From Serripes groenlandicus (Eukaryota > Mollusca > Bivalvia > Cardiida > Cardiidae): 64,000 nucleotides of DNA. This document shows positions 1-10,238 of the stretch, one piece after another; within the stretch, counting starts at the first letter, position 1; each line of letters begins with the position of its first letter. A program made the position numbers and the translations under genes. The notes under the pieces were generated by a model. It searched no databases and was not told where the DNA came from. It was given only the letters and a program-made list of their open reading frames with translations. The stretch is from positions 13,692,973 to 13,756,972 of the forward strand of contig JASEVX010000003.1 of the NCBI GenBank assembly GCA_031761405.1, read 5' to 3'.

Positions 1-60
1 AATACTTATAAACTTGTTCTGAAAAGTAAACTGTGCTTAAAAAGCAGACTTAATACTTTG

Positions 61-336
61 AAATATCTTTAAATACTCTGGAAAAACTTTATTAGACCTG
101 ACAGAGTAATCCTGGCATGAGAAAAAAATAATTATTTTTCAACTCATGGAAATCTTCTAAGTTAAACACTAAAAGTATTTTTCCTATGGAAGATTGATTT
201 AAATATCTTTAAATACTCTGGAAAAACTTTGTTTGACCTGACAGAGTACTCCTGGCATGAGAAAAAAATAAATATTTTTCAACTCATGGAAATCTTCTAA
301 GTTAAACACTAAAAGTATTCTTCCTATGGAAGATTG
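61..336. repeat. 140-bp tandem duplication
   Basis: Two adjacent copies (61-200 and 201-336) begin with aaatatctttaaatactctgg and end with cctatggaagattg. They differ at only a few bases, so the duplication is recent. No coding content is seen. Confidence 0.9.
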
Positions 337-1495
337 CTGGCTTCAATCAAACAAAATGTTTTCTTTAATGAACTTTAACCACACTGTAATTCACAAGACT
401 ATTTTTTGCATTCTTGGTCTAAGTTAAAAATCTGACGCAGGCCCGCGAAAATCGATGACACTACGGAACAGAGACTCAAAACTGCAAAATAACTAGCCAA
501 ATTATCCTCGTCGCCAATGAAGTGATCCGTACGGTCTTACATGAATTGGTGGACCTCAACAGGGTGCTATACCTGTATAATCCTGTGGTTGTTACTTTTA
601 CTTCTTTGCTTCTTAGTGAGTTTCGGTTTTACATCTATTCGCTAGGACAGCTGGAAGTCAGAATGATTCCCCAGATCGACTGGTTCCCCATATCAACTAT
701 TCGCGCCACTATGGGTTCGAGGTTTGTGTAGACGTCACAACGCGTCACAACATTATCTTGGGATTTTTTTATATATATATATATGGGCAATGAATTCAAA
801 GGTGAAACAAACAGAGAGGGTATAACAAAAGACAAACATCAATTTTTATGAGCAATTAACATGATGTATGATTAAACTTTAAAGCCGTCTGTCCATTAAA
901 AATTTCTTTAATAATTTACCCCAGACTACACACTAAGAAGTATGCCCACAATCATCCACAAAACACGCGTATAGTACTATATAATCATTAGGTCGACGAG
1001 TTATCCTAATGGTTACTCTATATTACTAGTACGACGAGTTTGCAGTTCGACGAGTTCTCCTGCACCCGTATACCCCTTCGGAGCAATGTAAGCTAAAGGC
1101 TAAAGGCTTGTCGGCTCACTCTTAATTTAATTCAATGCAGCAAAGACACGGGTCCAGCTAGTCCTACAAAGAAAGACATCGCGTATGCTCATTTTTCATT
1201 TTGTTATTATCCTGCATACGTGAGTTGACCAATAAATGACAGAGGAGATAAAACGGAAAGTCTAAAATATTTGGACTATGGTCCAACGAAAATTATAGTG
1301 AGGTTGTTACAGCAGCAGTAGGTTGACCTTTGAATATATGACTTGATTATACAAATAAATCATTCAATTAGTGTTGCAGGCAATGAAAACTAAGCAACTG
1401 AGACAATAAAGCTACCCACTTACCAATTGATTTTCAGATTTCGACATTCCCCCGGAAGTTGAGAAAAGGGAGATCACTCCACGGGGACTACTATT
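337..1495. other. Non-coding stretch
   Basis: AT-rich sequence with no convincing gene. It holds an (AT)n microsatellite at 770-785. The open frames here are short, on both strands, and have no recognisable domain. Confidence 0.6.
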
Positions 1496-1550
1496 TGCCG
1501 GGACCGGGGTCTGCCGGGACCGGGACCTGCCGGGACCTGCCGGGACCTGT
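1496..1550. repeat. GC-rich short tandem repeat (TGCCGGGACC)n
   Basis: Four to five copies of a 10- or 16-bp unit TGCCGGGACC(GGGGTC/GGGACC) form a GC-rich island in AT-rich DNA. No associated gene is seen. Confidence 0.8.
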
Positions 1551-2654
1551 TCCTATGGTGATGTAGTTTATCGATTATCGGACGATGTCGTCTCGATTGT
1601 TATTTTAGCTAGCTATTTTACGATCAGATGTCTTCGTAATTAAAAACAGGGATGTGTTGATATAAATTTTGATATAATATTGTTCAAAATTCAGATTTTA
1701 AATATGTAATTTCATTTTGGTTTATTTCAGATCTAATGAAGATAACATAAAAACGTTTGCATTAGGTGAAAGCGAATAAAAAAAGGAACATGCAACTTAT
1801 AATAATTATTTTAATTTAGTTATTTTTATCCCAGCTCCACAACACACTCACAAGAAAAAGTTCGTCTCTACCTAATAGTCTTTTATAATCGTCGTAAAAT
1901 TCAGGAATGTCTATCGCAAACGTATTGTATCCTCTGTTAGAACAGGGTCTTTGACCCTGGTTAGATCAAATATCATAGAAATACATAGTTACCAGGCGGC
2001 ATCAGAAAATGTGTAAATTGACCTTTTAGCTTCAAATGCCATCTTATCCTAATACACTGGGCAAATTTCAACAAAATTTCACAGGAATGATTCTCTTTCA
2101 AATGTGTTCAAAGATATAAATTTTAAACACAAGTTTTGTTGCTGCGGTAGCAGGAAGGGTGTAAAATGCCGTAACTATAAAGTTGAAAACATGACAGCAA
2201 AATTATGTATAATCTCTATAATCTCTAGACCACACATGTAATATTGTTTGACTTTTGTATACTTTGATATTTTTCCTTCTTTATTCCATTTGAATAAAGG
2301 ATGCAATATTAGTCGATATTGCATGCATCGATGATATTGCACTGAGATATTGTTCTAGTGCTGCTAAAGACGTAACTATTTCCAAACTATGATGAGTGTA
2401 GAGACCAGCTAACAATATTTGGTAAATCCCTTGTACATAACAACACCCTATGACAAATCGGTAGACGTACACAATCCAGTCTATTTATAGCATTATCCAC
2501 GTGTGTAAACTGTAAATACATACGTAGTTTCTGACGTTATACTGTGATGTGATTTCAATGACATCGGTATTTGTAGACTGTACACATTTTGCCATACGCT
2601 ATATATATTCATAGTTTTTGTTGAAAGTCATTGACGATCTCAATATAATCAACG
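1551..2654. other. Non-coding stretch
   Basis: AT-rich DNA with no supported gene, RNA gene or mobile element. Short open frames near 2281-2472 lack any recognisable motif. Confidence 0.55.
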
Positions 2655-3918
2655 CCGGTATCTCCCACCAGTGTCATAACCCATGTGATCAACGTCATAC
2701 GCCGGTAGCTCCCCTCGGTGTCAATCACCCATATGATCAACGTCATACGCCGGTAGCTCCCATCCGTGTCAACCACCCATGTGATCAACGTCATACGCCG
2801 GTAGTTCCCATCCGTGTCAACAGCCCATGTGAACAACGTCATACGCCGTTATTTCCTATCCGTGTCAACATCCCATGTGATCAATGTCATACGCCGGTAG
2901 TTCCCATCCGTGTCAATAACATGTTATGAACGGCTTACGCCGGTAGTTCCCATCCGTGTCAACAACCCATGTGATCAACGTCATACGCCGGTAGTTCCCA
3001 TCCGTGTCAACAACCCATGTGATCAACGTTATACGCCATTATTTCCTATCCGTGTCAACATCCCATGTGATCAACGTCATACGCCGGTAGTTCCCATCCG
3101 TGTCAACAACCCATGTGATCATCGTCATACGCCGGTAGCTCCCATCCGTGTCAACAACCCATGTGATCAACGTCATACGCCATTAGCTCCCATCAGTGTC
3201 AATAACACATGTTATGAACGGCTTACGCTGGTAGTTCCCATCCGTGTCAACAACCCATGTGATCAACGTCATACGCCGGTAGCTCCCATTTGTGTCAACA
3301 GCCCACTTGAACAACGTCATACGCCGGTAACTCCCATCAGTATCAATAACCAATGTGATCAACGCCATACGCCGGTAGCTCTAACACGTGTCAACAACCC
3401 ATGCGATCAACGTCATACGCCGGTAGTTCCCATTTGTGTCAACAATCCATGTGATCAACGTCATACGCCGGTAGCTCCCATCAGTATCAATAACCCATGT
3501 GATCATCGACATACGCCGGTAGCTCCCATCAGTATCAACAACCCATCTGACCAACGTCATACTCCGGTAACACTAACACATGTCAACAACCTATGTGATC
3601 TACGTGATACGCCGGTAGCTCCCATCCGTGTTTACAACCCATGTGATCAACGTCAAACGCCGGTAGCTGCCATCCGTGTCAACCACCCATGTGATCAACG
3701 CCATACGCCGGTAGCTCCCATCCGTGTCAACCACCCATGTGATTAACGTCATACGCCGGTAGCTCCCATCCGTGTCAACCACCCATGTGATCAACGTCAT
3801 ACAACGGTAGCTCCCATCCGTGTTTACAGCCCATGTGATCAACGTAATACGCTGGTAGCTCCCATCCGTGTCAACCACCCATGTGATCAGCGTCATACGA
3901 CGGTAGCTCCCATCAGTA
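2655..3918. repeat. 48-bp minisatellite, about 26 copies
   Basis: The unit is about 48 bp and centres on atgtgatcaacgtcatacg followed by ccggtagctcccatccgtgtcaa-type sequence. Because 48 is a multiple of three, long open frames run on both strands (16-residue period on plus, with a core like CDQRHTPVAPIRV). The frames start at non-ATG codons and the array varies equally at all codon positions, so I treat it as non-coding satellite. Confidence 0.9.
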
Positions 3919-4478
3919 AATTAATAAATGAGCGGTCGGTTAGGAAGTTATTTACCCTGGCCGTGCAGAATTAACACTGTTTACCAAGCATAACAATATA
4001 ACACGTTTGGATATATGAGTGGTGCTCCAGGAAAACAAACATTAACGCAACTGTAACACGTGTGGATATGAACGTTGCTTTACGAAAACCAACCTTACCG
4101 TAATTATTACAAGAGATGAAAAAATAACTTCCAGCACATCCATGCTAAAAATAGAAAACAGACTAACAGAAGCCTCTTGATGCGGATGTGCTTGCTGATC
4201 TGGTTCTACACTGGTTGCAAATGCCGCTTAAGTCCACACAGGAAGTCACTCAGACAGTTTTCGGATAATAATATTATATGATGTGTGGAAAATTGGTGTT
4301 GGAAAGCTCAAGGGAGAAGACAGTGTTAGTTTCACCTTAAAATACAAATTTTGGAAAGCTTTATTGCATTGAGGCAACAAACGCTCGACATAATCTTTAT
4401 GGTTACAATAGGCAACGACACATGTTGCTGCTCGCCTACAACACATTAATGTTTCTCACATGGAGATGCAGGTGCAAT
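3919..4478. other. Non-coding spacer between minisatellites
   Basis: No gene or repeat was recognised apart from short direct repeats near 3990-4080 (aacacgtttggatat / aacacgtgtggatat). Confidence 0.5.
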
Positions 4479-5455
4479 ATGACGTATGTATATCAGACGA
4501 TTTCCCACAATTTGACGCATATATACATCAAACGGTTTTCCATAATTTGACGTCTTTACTTCATTCAGACTGTTTTCCATAATTTGATGCATGTACATCA
4601 GACGATTTTTACAATGACGCATATTCATCCGACGATTTTCCATAATTTGACCCATGTACATCAGCTTTCCATAGTTTTACGTCTTTCTAGAATTTGAAGC
4701 ATGTAGGCTACAGCAGACGGATTTCCGCAATTTGACGAATGTCCAACAAACGGCTTTATGCAGTGTGACGCATGTACAGCGGACGTCATTGTGCAATTTG
4801 AAGCATGTAGGCTACAGCAGACGGCTTTCCGCAATTTGACGCATGTATAGAGGACGTCATTCTGCAATTGGAAGCATCTACAACAGACGGTTTAGCGCAA
4901 TTTGATGCATGTACATCAGAAGGTTATGCCAATTTGATGCATGTACATCAAAAGGTTTCCCGAAATTTAACTTAGGCATAGCAGACGGCTTTTTGCAATT
5001 TAAGGCCTGTACATCGGACGGTTTCCTGCAATTTGACGCATGTACATCAGACGGTTTCCTGCAATTTGACGCTTGTACATCAGACGGTTTCCTGCAATTT
5101 GACGCATGTACACCAGATGGATTATTGCAATTTGACGCATGTATATTAGACAGTTTCCTGCAATTTGACACATGTATATCAGACGGTTTCCTACAATTTG
5201 ACGCGTGTACATCAGACGGTTAACCGCAATTTGACGCATGTATATCAGACGGTTTACCGCAACTTGACGCATGTACATCAGACGGTGTACCGCAATTTGA
5301 CGCATGTACATCATATGGTTTCCTGCAATTGACGCACGTACAGCAGACGGTTTACTACAACTTGACGCATGTACATCAGACAATTTACCGCAATTTGACT
5401 CATGTACATCAGACGGTTTCCTGCAATTTGACGCATGTATATCAAACGGTTTCCT
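4479..5455. repeat. 33-bp minisatellite, about 29 copies
   Basis: The unit is 33 bp: tttcctgcaatttgacgcat followed by gtacatcagacgg. The left third (4479-4900) is more diverged, the right part more homogeneous, as expected for an array growing on one side. Because 33 is divisible by three, all frames stay open (11-residue period such as FLQFDACTSDG); the open frames are a consequence of the repeat. Confidence 0.9.
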
Positions 5456-5861
5456 GCAGTGTGAAGTGTGAAGTGTGAAGTCTGATGTTTGAAATGTGAA
5501 GTTTGGAAGTCACCACCGGTCTTTCGTAGCTTTCAGATGTTTTCAAAGTTGACATTTCTTTGCCGATTTATTAAATGTGGGAACGAGTAGAGAGGATACT
5601 TAAACTAATGATATTTCGTTTATCATATATATATGGTCATACTAAAGTGTATAAACATGTTGCCTTAGGGAAATACCACGATATGGCAAACAGGATATCA
5701 AATTGTCGTATTTTAATCTCTAAACCCAATCAAATATATTATAATAACTTCAATATGGCGAACCAAGTGTCTGCTAGTCAATTCTCATGATGAAAAGAGC
5801 TCCTCTACCCATCGCGCTGTCGGTGTTGGCGTTGGAACACCGCTGGTGTTAATGGTTGCAG
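5456..5861. other. Spacer with short gtgtgaa repeat
   Basis: Three to five copies of a gtgtgaa-like 7-mer lie at about 5458-5510. The rest is AT-rich with no gene recognised. Confidence 0.5.
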
Positions 5862-6545
5862 TCTTGTATCAGGTATGCAGTCCAGTACGTTCAATACCAA
5901 GGTCATCATATGCAGTCCAGTGTTTTCATGACCAAGGTCACCATGCATGGATCAAACACTTCGGCCATTGTAATGTGAAAGTTAAAGGAAAATGTGTGTT
6001 GCATTCAGACGTCTGGTAAGCATTCAGTACCTTCAAAGTAACCAATGGCGATCTAGACCTTCACAGTCAGGCTAACCATTGGTCATAAACTTCGGCCAAT
6101 GGCAAAGGTGAAAAGTTGAAGGGCAAGTTGTGTGCATTCTTATATCGGGAAGCCAGTCATGTACCACCAAGGCCAAGGTAATCGTGGTTCATATACTTCG
6201 GCCATTGTTAGGTGGAAAGTTGAAAGGCAAGTTCTGTTGCATTCTTATATCTGGTAGGCAGTCTGGTACCTTCAATGGCAAGAGCATCATACACTTTGGT
6301 CATCATAAGGTGATAGTTGAAGGGCAAGTTATGTTGCATTCTTGTAGCTGGTAGGTAGTTCAGTAACTTTTAAGGCCAAGGTCATCAATTGTCATACACT
6401 TCGGACATGTATGGTAAAGGTTGAAGGGCAAGTTGTGTTGCATTCTTATTTCTGGTAGGCAGTTCAGTACTCTCAATGCAAAGGTCATCATGGGTCATAC
6501 AATTCGGCCATTGTATGGTAAACGTTGAAGGGCAAGTTGTGTTGC
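5862..6545. repeat. Diverged ~100-bp tandem repeat array
   Basis: Six or seven imperfect copies of a unit of about 100 bp contain 'tgttgcattctTATatctggtaGGCAGT', 'ccaaggtcatca' and 'cacttcggccattg'. Units carry small indels, so the array is old. A short (TA)n run follows at 6548-6560. Confidence 0.75.
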
Positions 6546-6814
6546 ATATATATATATATGCTTGTACAGAACCAACGTTAATGAACCAACCGCCATGTAT
6601 GGAGGACATAACATGGTAGGTAATGCAGTACATTGATGTCATTAAGGGTTATTTACACCACTTAGATACTCAATTGACTCCAATCGTTCAGACTTGTTTA
6701 GCCGGCTATTATGGTTCAAACAAGGGTCTGACTGTGTCTGTCCTTCTCATTGAGCGTCATCATGCCACAAGGGAAAGCAAAATTATAATAAAGGCGTTTA
6801 ACTACACGTGTTCT

Positions 6815-7050
6815 TTTTGTTTTGTTTTGTGTTTTACGCCGCTTTCAACACGTTTTCATATGTATTACGGCGTTTCCTGGGTTACTAACCAATATATCGG
6901 TCCATTAATCCTCGAGTAAGTCGTAATGCTAACCTCACAATCCTGAGCGCCAAGTAGGGAGAGCTATGACTACCATTGTTAAAGTCTTCGGTATGATCCG
7001 ACTGGGGATCGAACCCGAGACCTCCCGAAACTATAAAACAGGCTGAAATT
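6815..7050 (-). mobile_element. tRNA-derived SINE, minus strand
   Basis: Read on the minus strand, a B-box-like ggttcgatccccagtcgg (about 7003-7020) is followed by a body and then by gttgaaagcggcgtaaaac at 6833-6852. A second copy sharing the 'gactaccattgttaaagtctt-cggtatgatccgac' block lies at 34160-34330. The arrangement fits a tRNA-headed SINE with the conserved molluscan-type tail domain. Ends are approximate. Confidence 0.6.
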
Positions 7051-7289
7051 ACTTCAATCTTTACCCCCAGCTGATTAGTAATCACTTATCACTTTCATTT
7101 TAATTTGAGGACGACGTTCGCTTCATCATGCATTTCAATGAAGTATTTGTATGCTAACAACATCGTCCAAAATGAAGAGCTTGTCGGTATTATTTGATAC
7201 TATTGACCTCATCCAGACCGTTGTACATAAATGTTTTATGTCGTGCCACGTGTAGTTTATCGAATGTGTAAATGTTATTATGACGAACA

Positions 7290-7850
7290 TACACCATAAC
7301 CCTTTCCCATATACATCCAATCTGCGACCTTGAAAATATCTAGGCATTAAAATGGAGAATTTCTTGGAAAGGAGTTGAAAACATTGCAATAAAAGTTGAA
7401 ATTGCTCCTCTTCCTTTTTTTTTTTCACTTTGTGTTAATTTGTCGTCTGCTGCAGATGCGTCCAGATGTGTCTATAATTCCGACGCATTTGCAGCAGACA
7501 ACTTTTAAAAACATTGTGGCAAAACGAGAAATTGCTCATGATTAGCAATTTCCCCTTTTGCCACAATGTTTTCAACTCTATTTAATGATTAAACTCTCAT
7601 TTATGAAGATGTTTCACATTTTTGCCAATTTGTTTTCAAAGTCGTCTGCTGCAGAATTGCCGTATGCGGGAATGGGTTAGTGAATAAATGACGCACCATT
7701 AATCTGTACGAAAGTACGTGGAAGTCATACAAATATATCAATCGCTTCTGGCGGTTTGGGGTCATAATTTGTTTTTGAATACTGTTAAATGTTATCAAAG
7801 ACGTCTGATGCAGATTTTTATTGTATTTGGGAAAGGGTTCATTTCTCGGC
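7290..7850. mobile_element. Dispersed repeat with CTGCAGCAGAC core (fragments)
   Basis: The block 7438-7640 contains two inverted motifs: gtctgctgcagatgcgtcc / gcatttgcagcagacaac, and acattgtggcaaaa...gaaattgctcatgattagcaatttc...ttttgccacaatgt. Diverged copies lie at 30030-30200, 34375-34600 and 34680-34800, usually beside 'ccctttcccaca'. This is a short non-autonomous repeat of unknown class; no terminal duplication could be fixed. Confidence 0.5.
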
Positions 7851-7957
7851 AATATTAATTTGATCCTGATTTTTTTTTGTTTTACGCCGCTTTCAACAAT
7901 TGGTCAGTTATTTTGAACATTTCCAGTACTTCTTGTCCATTTATAGTGACAAAAGCG

Positions 7958-8085
7958 TTTCAGTCGCCACTGTCTGAATGCATGTAATTTCGTCCGAGAC
8001 GCATCGTTACTGTCTGAATGCATGTTATTTAGCTGTAGACGCTTCTTCACTGTCTGTCTGTATGAATGTAATTTATTCCTAAACG
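7958..8085. repeat. Degenerate copies of the 14.6-16.0 kb satellite
   Basis: Three diverged units share 'cactgtctgaatgcatgtaa' and 'cgtccgagacgc' with the 40/48-bp satellite at 14571-16015. The same family is therefore present as a tiny array about 6.5 kb from the large one. Confidence 0.75.
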
Positions 8086-8247
8086 CGTCTTTTTTCACAA
8101 AACTAGAAGTGTAGCCCCATTTTTTTACATGTATTTCGATTTACTTTAACATGAACCCGTTACGGCGAGTAAATAAGAGCACAAATCGCTTGAAGCGGCT
8201 TATATTATTTACATGTACATATACAGAATATTGCTTGATATACATAC

Positions 8248-8500
8248 GAGCCGTTCCACGAGAAAACCAACATTATAGAATCTGCGTAATGTATCGACCC
8301 AGATCAGTCCGCGCAGGCTAATCCGGGCCGACACATTCCGTCTCAGGGGGATAGAGGTATAGAGTAATGATTCCTGAAACAGAAAATCCACAGGAGGCGA
8401 AAAATATCAAGCCGGGTTAGCCTGCGCGGCATGCTTAGGCTGATCAGTGCGATACTTTACGCAGAGTCCACACAATGTTGGTTTTCTAGTGTAGCGGCTC
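8248..8500. mobile_element. GAGCCG-ended MITE (TIR element, ~253 bp)
   Basis: The inverted ends GAGCCGTTCCACGAGAAAAC and GTTTTCTAGTGTAGCGGCTC continue inward through 'ctgcgtaaagtatcg' and 'cgcgcaggctaa' on both arms. The direct repeat atatacatac flanks it (8238-8247 and 8501-8510), a plausible 8-10 bp target duplication. From memory, this layout matches an abundant bivalve MITE. Another fragment of the end sequence occurs near 37783-37810. Confidence 0.75.
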
Positions 8501-8510
8501 ATATACATAC

Positions 8511-9914
8511 AGAATATAGTTTGATGAAAATACATACATGTATGTGGTAAAAATTTATATCTTTGTATAAAGATATAAATGTTCCCCGTTGGGGTGAATA
8601 TATTATATATACATAACTAGTTAACCACATAATTATCACGATACTTTTCTCACTAACAAGTTAACTACATAATTATCACGATACTTATTTGACTAACTAG
8701 TTACATAACACGTTAACCACATACTATATATCTAAAATGGCATTATGTAGGTATCTGTTGGCAGTAGTGGGCAGTAACATAGACTTTTTGTGTTGACTTA
8801 AGTATCTGTTAACATAAAAATTAACACGTTAATCAGATATTTATCATGATAATTAAGTGGTTATGTGGTGGTAGAAGTATGCCACCATACATAACATCAA
8901 GATAAAATTCAATAAGAATAAAAGGGACATGATTATAGCATCCCGTAATGTTTCTATTTTTTTTATTATAAAAAGAGTATATTTTGTCTTTTGGTGTTCT
9001 AGTATCTTTTGATCTGTCTATGATATATTTATTTTCCTGAATTGCCACGTCGCATGGTACAGTCAGTAGTTGTGGTTGCACCGATTTCCAATAGGCTAAT
9101 AATCAGCAGGGCTATGTTGAAAAACATCCTGACAGGTTGTTTTTAGCTTAAAGTGCTCCAACAAAATGTTATCATGCTTACTAAGAATACTGGGAGACAC
9201 TCAAAATCCCCTCGTTCCAGAAAATATCGCACACCTATACTGCACCGACAGAATGTTGTCATTTTTTTTTTTTTTACTAAGATGACTGGTAAACACGCCA
9301 AATCCACTCGGTCGAAAAAATGGCATAGTGCTTAAAATTCGCTCCACTGCACGCTTTCAGACAACTCAGAAGCTGACAACGTTTGAAAACATTGATTTAA
9401 GTATTTATTACATGCAAAATGGAGTCGCCCGATTTTGAACATGGAAGAGTCTACTTTAAACAGTTCGGCGATGAACGAGTTAAGAATCTTGTTGCATCTA
9501 AGTACAGTGAATATTTATCCTCAATGCACGTTACAGTAGCGTATACCTCGTGGCGCTGAACTTTTACTTCTTGGTCAGAAAATGCGTTTATGTCTATATA
9601 ACATAACAAACGGACTATGAAGACTCTGGTGAGTCTGTACGTATATACAAGCTCATCTGAGTCTTTACTGCACGCATAAACATTAATACCCCAAATATCC
9701 AGACGTGGCTTATTTCTGTTTAGGACAGTGCAAGCATGATTAGTTCATGTATGAATAGTGATAGCACCGTGGTAAATGGTAAAACATAACTATAATCAAT
9801 TCTCATTTTCCTACTAGTTATTTACCTCTATTGCTGATCCATCCAAATCCTTAAATGAGAGTAAATACATCTTAAAAGCACTTTGTGAAAAGGAAAAATA
9901 ATTTTAATAATTAT
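8511..9914. other. Non-coding stretch with small local repeats
   Basis: A unit of about 41 bp (taactacataattatcacgat) is present twice at 8618-8700 with further fragments to 8860. No gene was recognised; frames at 8833-9081 and 9153-9335 have no family signature. Confidence 0.5.
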
Positions 9915-9995
9915 GTATTCAACCTAGCCACTAATCGTAGGTACATTTGGAATGATCTGGTCCAGTTTACAAGCATACTTGGCTAGGTTGAATAC
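9915..9995. repeat. 81-bp inverted-repeat pair
   Basis: GTATTCAACCTAGCCA (9915-9930) is the exact reverse complement of TGGCTAGGTTGAATAC (9980-9995), with a 49-bp spacer. It could be a small hairpin MITE. Related half-motifs (ggctaggttgagta) occur at 24560-24576. Confidence 0.6.
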
Positions 9996-10180
9996 AATTG
10001 AGAAATGACTTATACTCACCGAAATATTCTACTTCCCAAAATGAAAAGCTAACAAAAACGTTATCATGATTATTTTATAACATATCTTTTTGTAATTACA
10101 GTATTTTATAATGTAAACAGTTGCAGTTCTAAGAATTCATTGTGTCTCAATTATAACTCATTGAACGAATCATTTCTAGC

Positions 10181-10238
10181 ACGTGCCATTTAACAGCATT
10201 GTGAATCGGTCTGATTTTCCAGGATATTAAAAAACACT
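10181..10238 (-). pseudogene. Duplicated C-terminal codons after the stop of the Mab-21-like gene
   Basis: Directly past the TAG stop, in the same frame, lies a diverged copy of the last exon segment at 10319-10377: CFLISWKIRPIHNAVKWH against CFLASWRIGPIHNAAIWH. This is an intragenic tandem duplication of about 138 bp whose distal copy is now cut off by the stop codon. Confidence 0.75.

Noticed and set aside
635..835. 66-residue minus frame and its plus-strand overlap at 522-731
   Set aside because: No motif, no splice context, and one end lies in an (AT)n microsatellite.
2618..3896. Long open frames on both strands with a 16-residue period
   Set aside because: They arise because the 48-bp unit is a multiple of three; starts are non-ATG, and frames are open in parallel on both strands with no codon-position bias.
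4878..5383. Open frames of 97-127 residues on both strands with an 11-residue period
   Set aside because: By-product of the 33-bp minisatellite.
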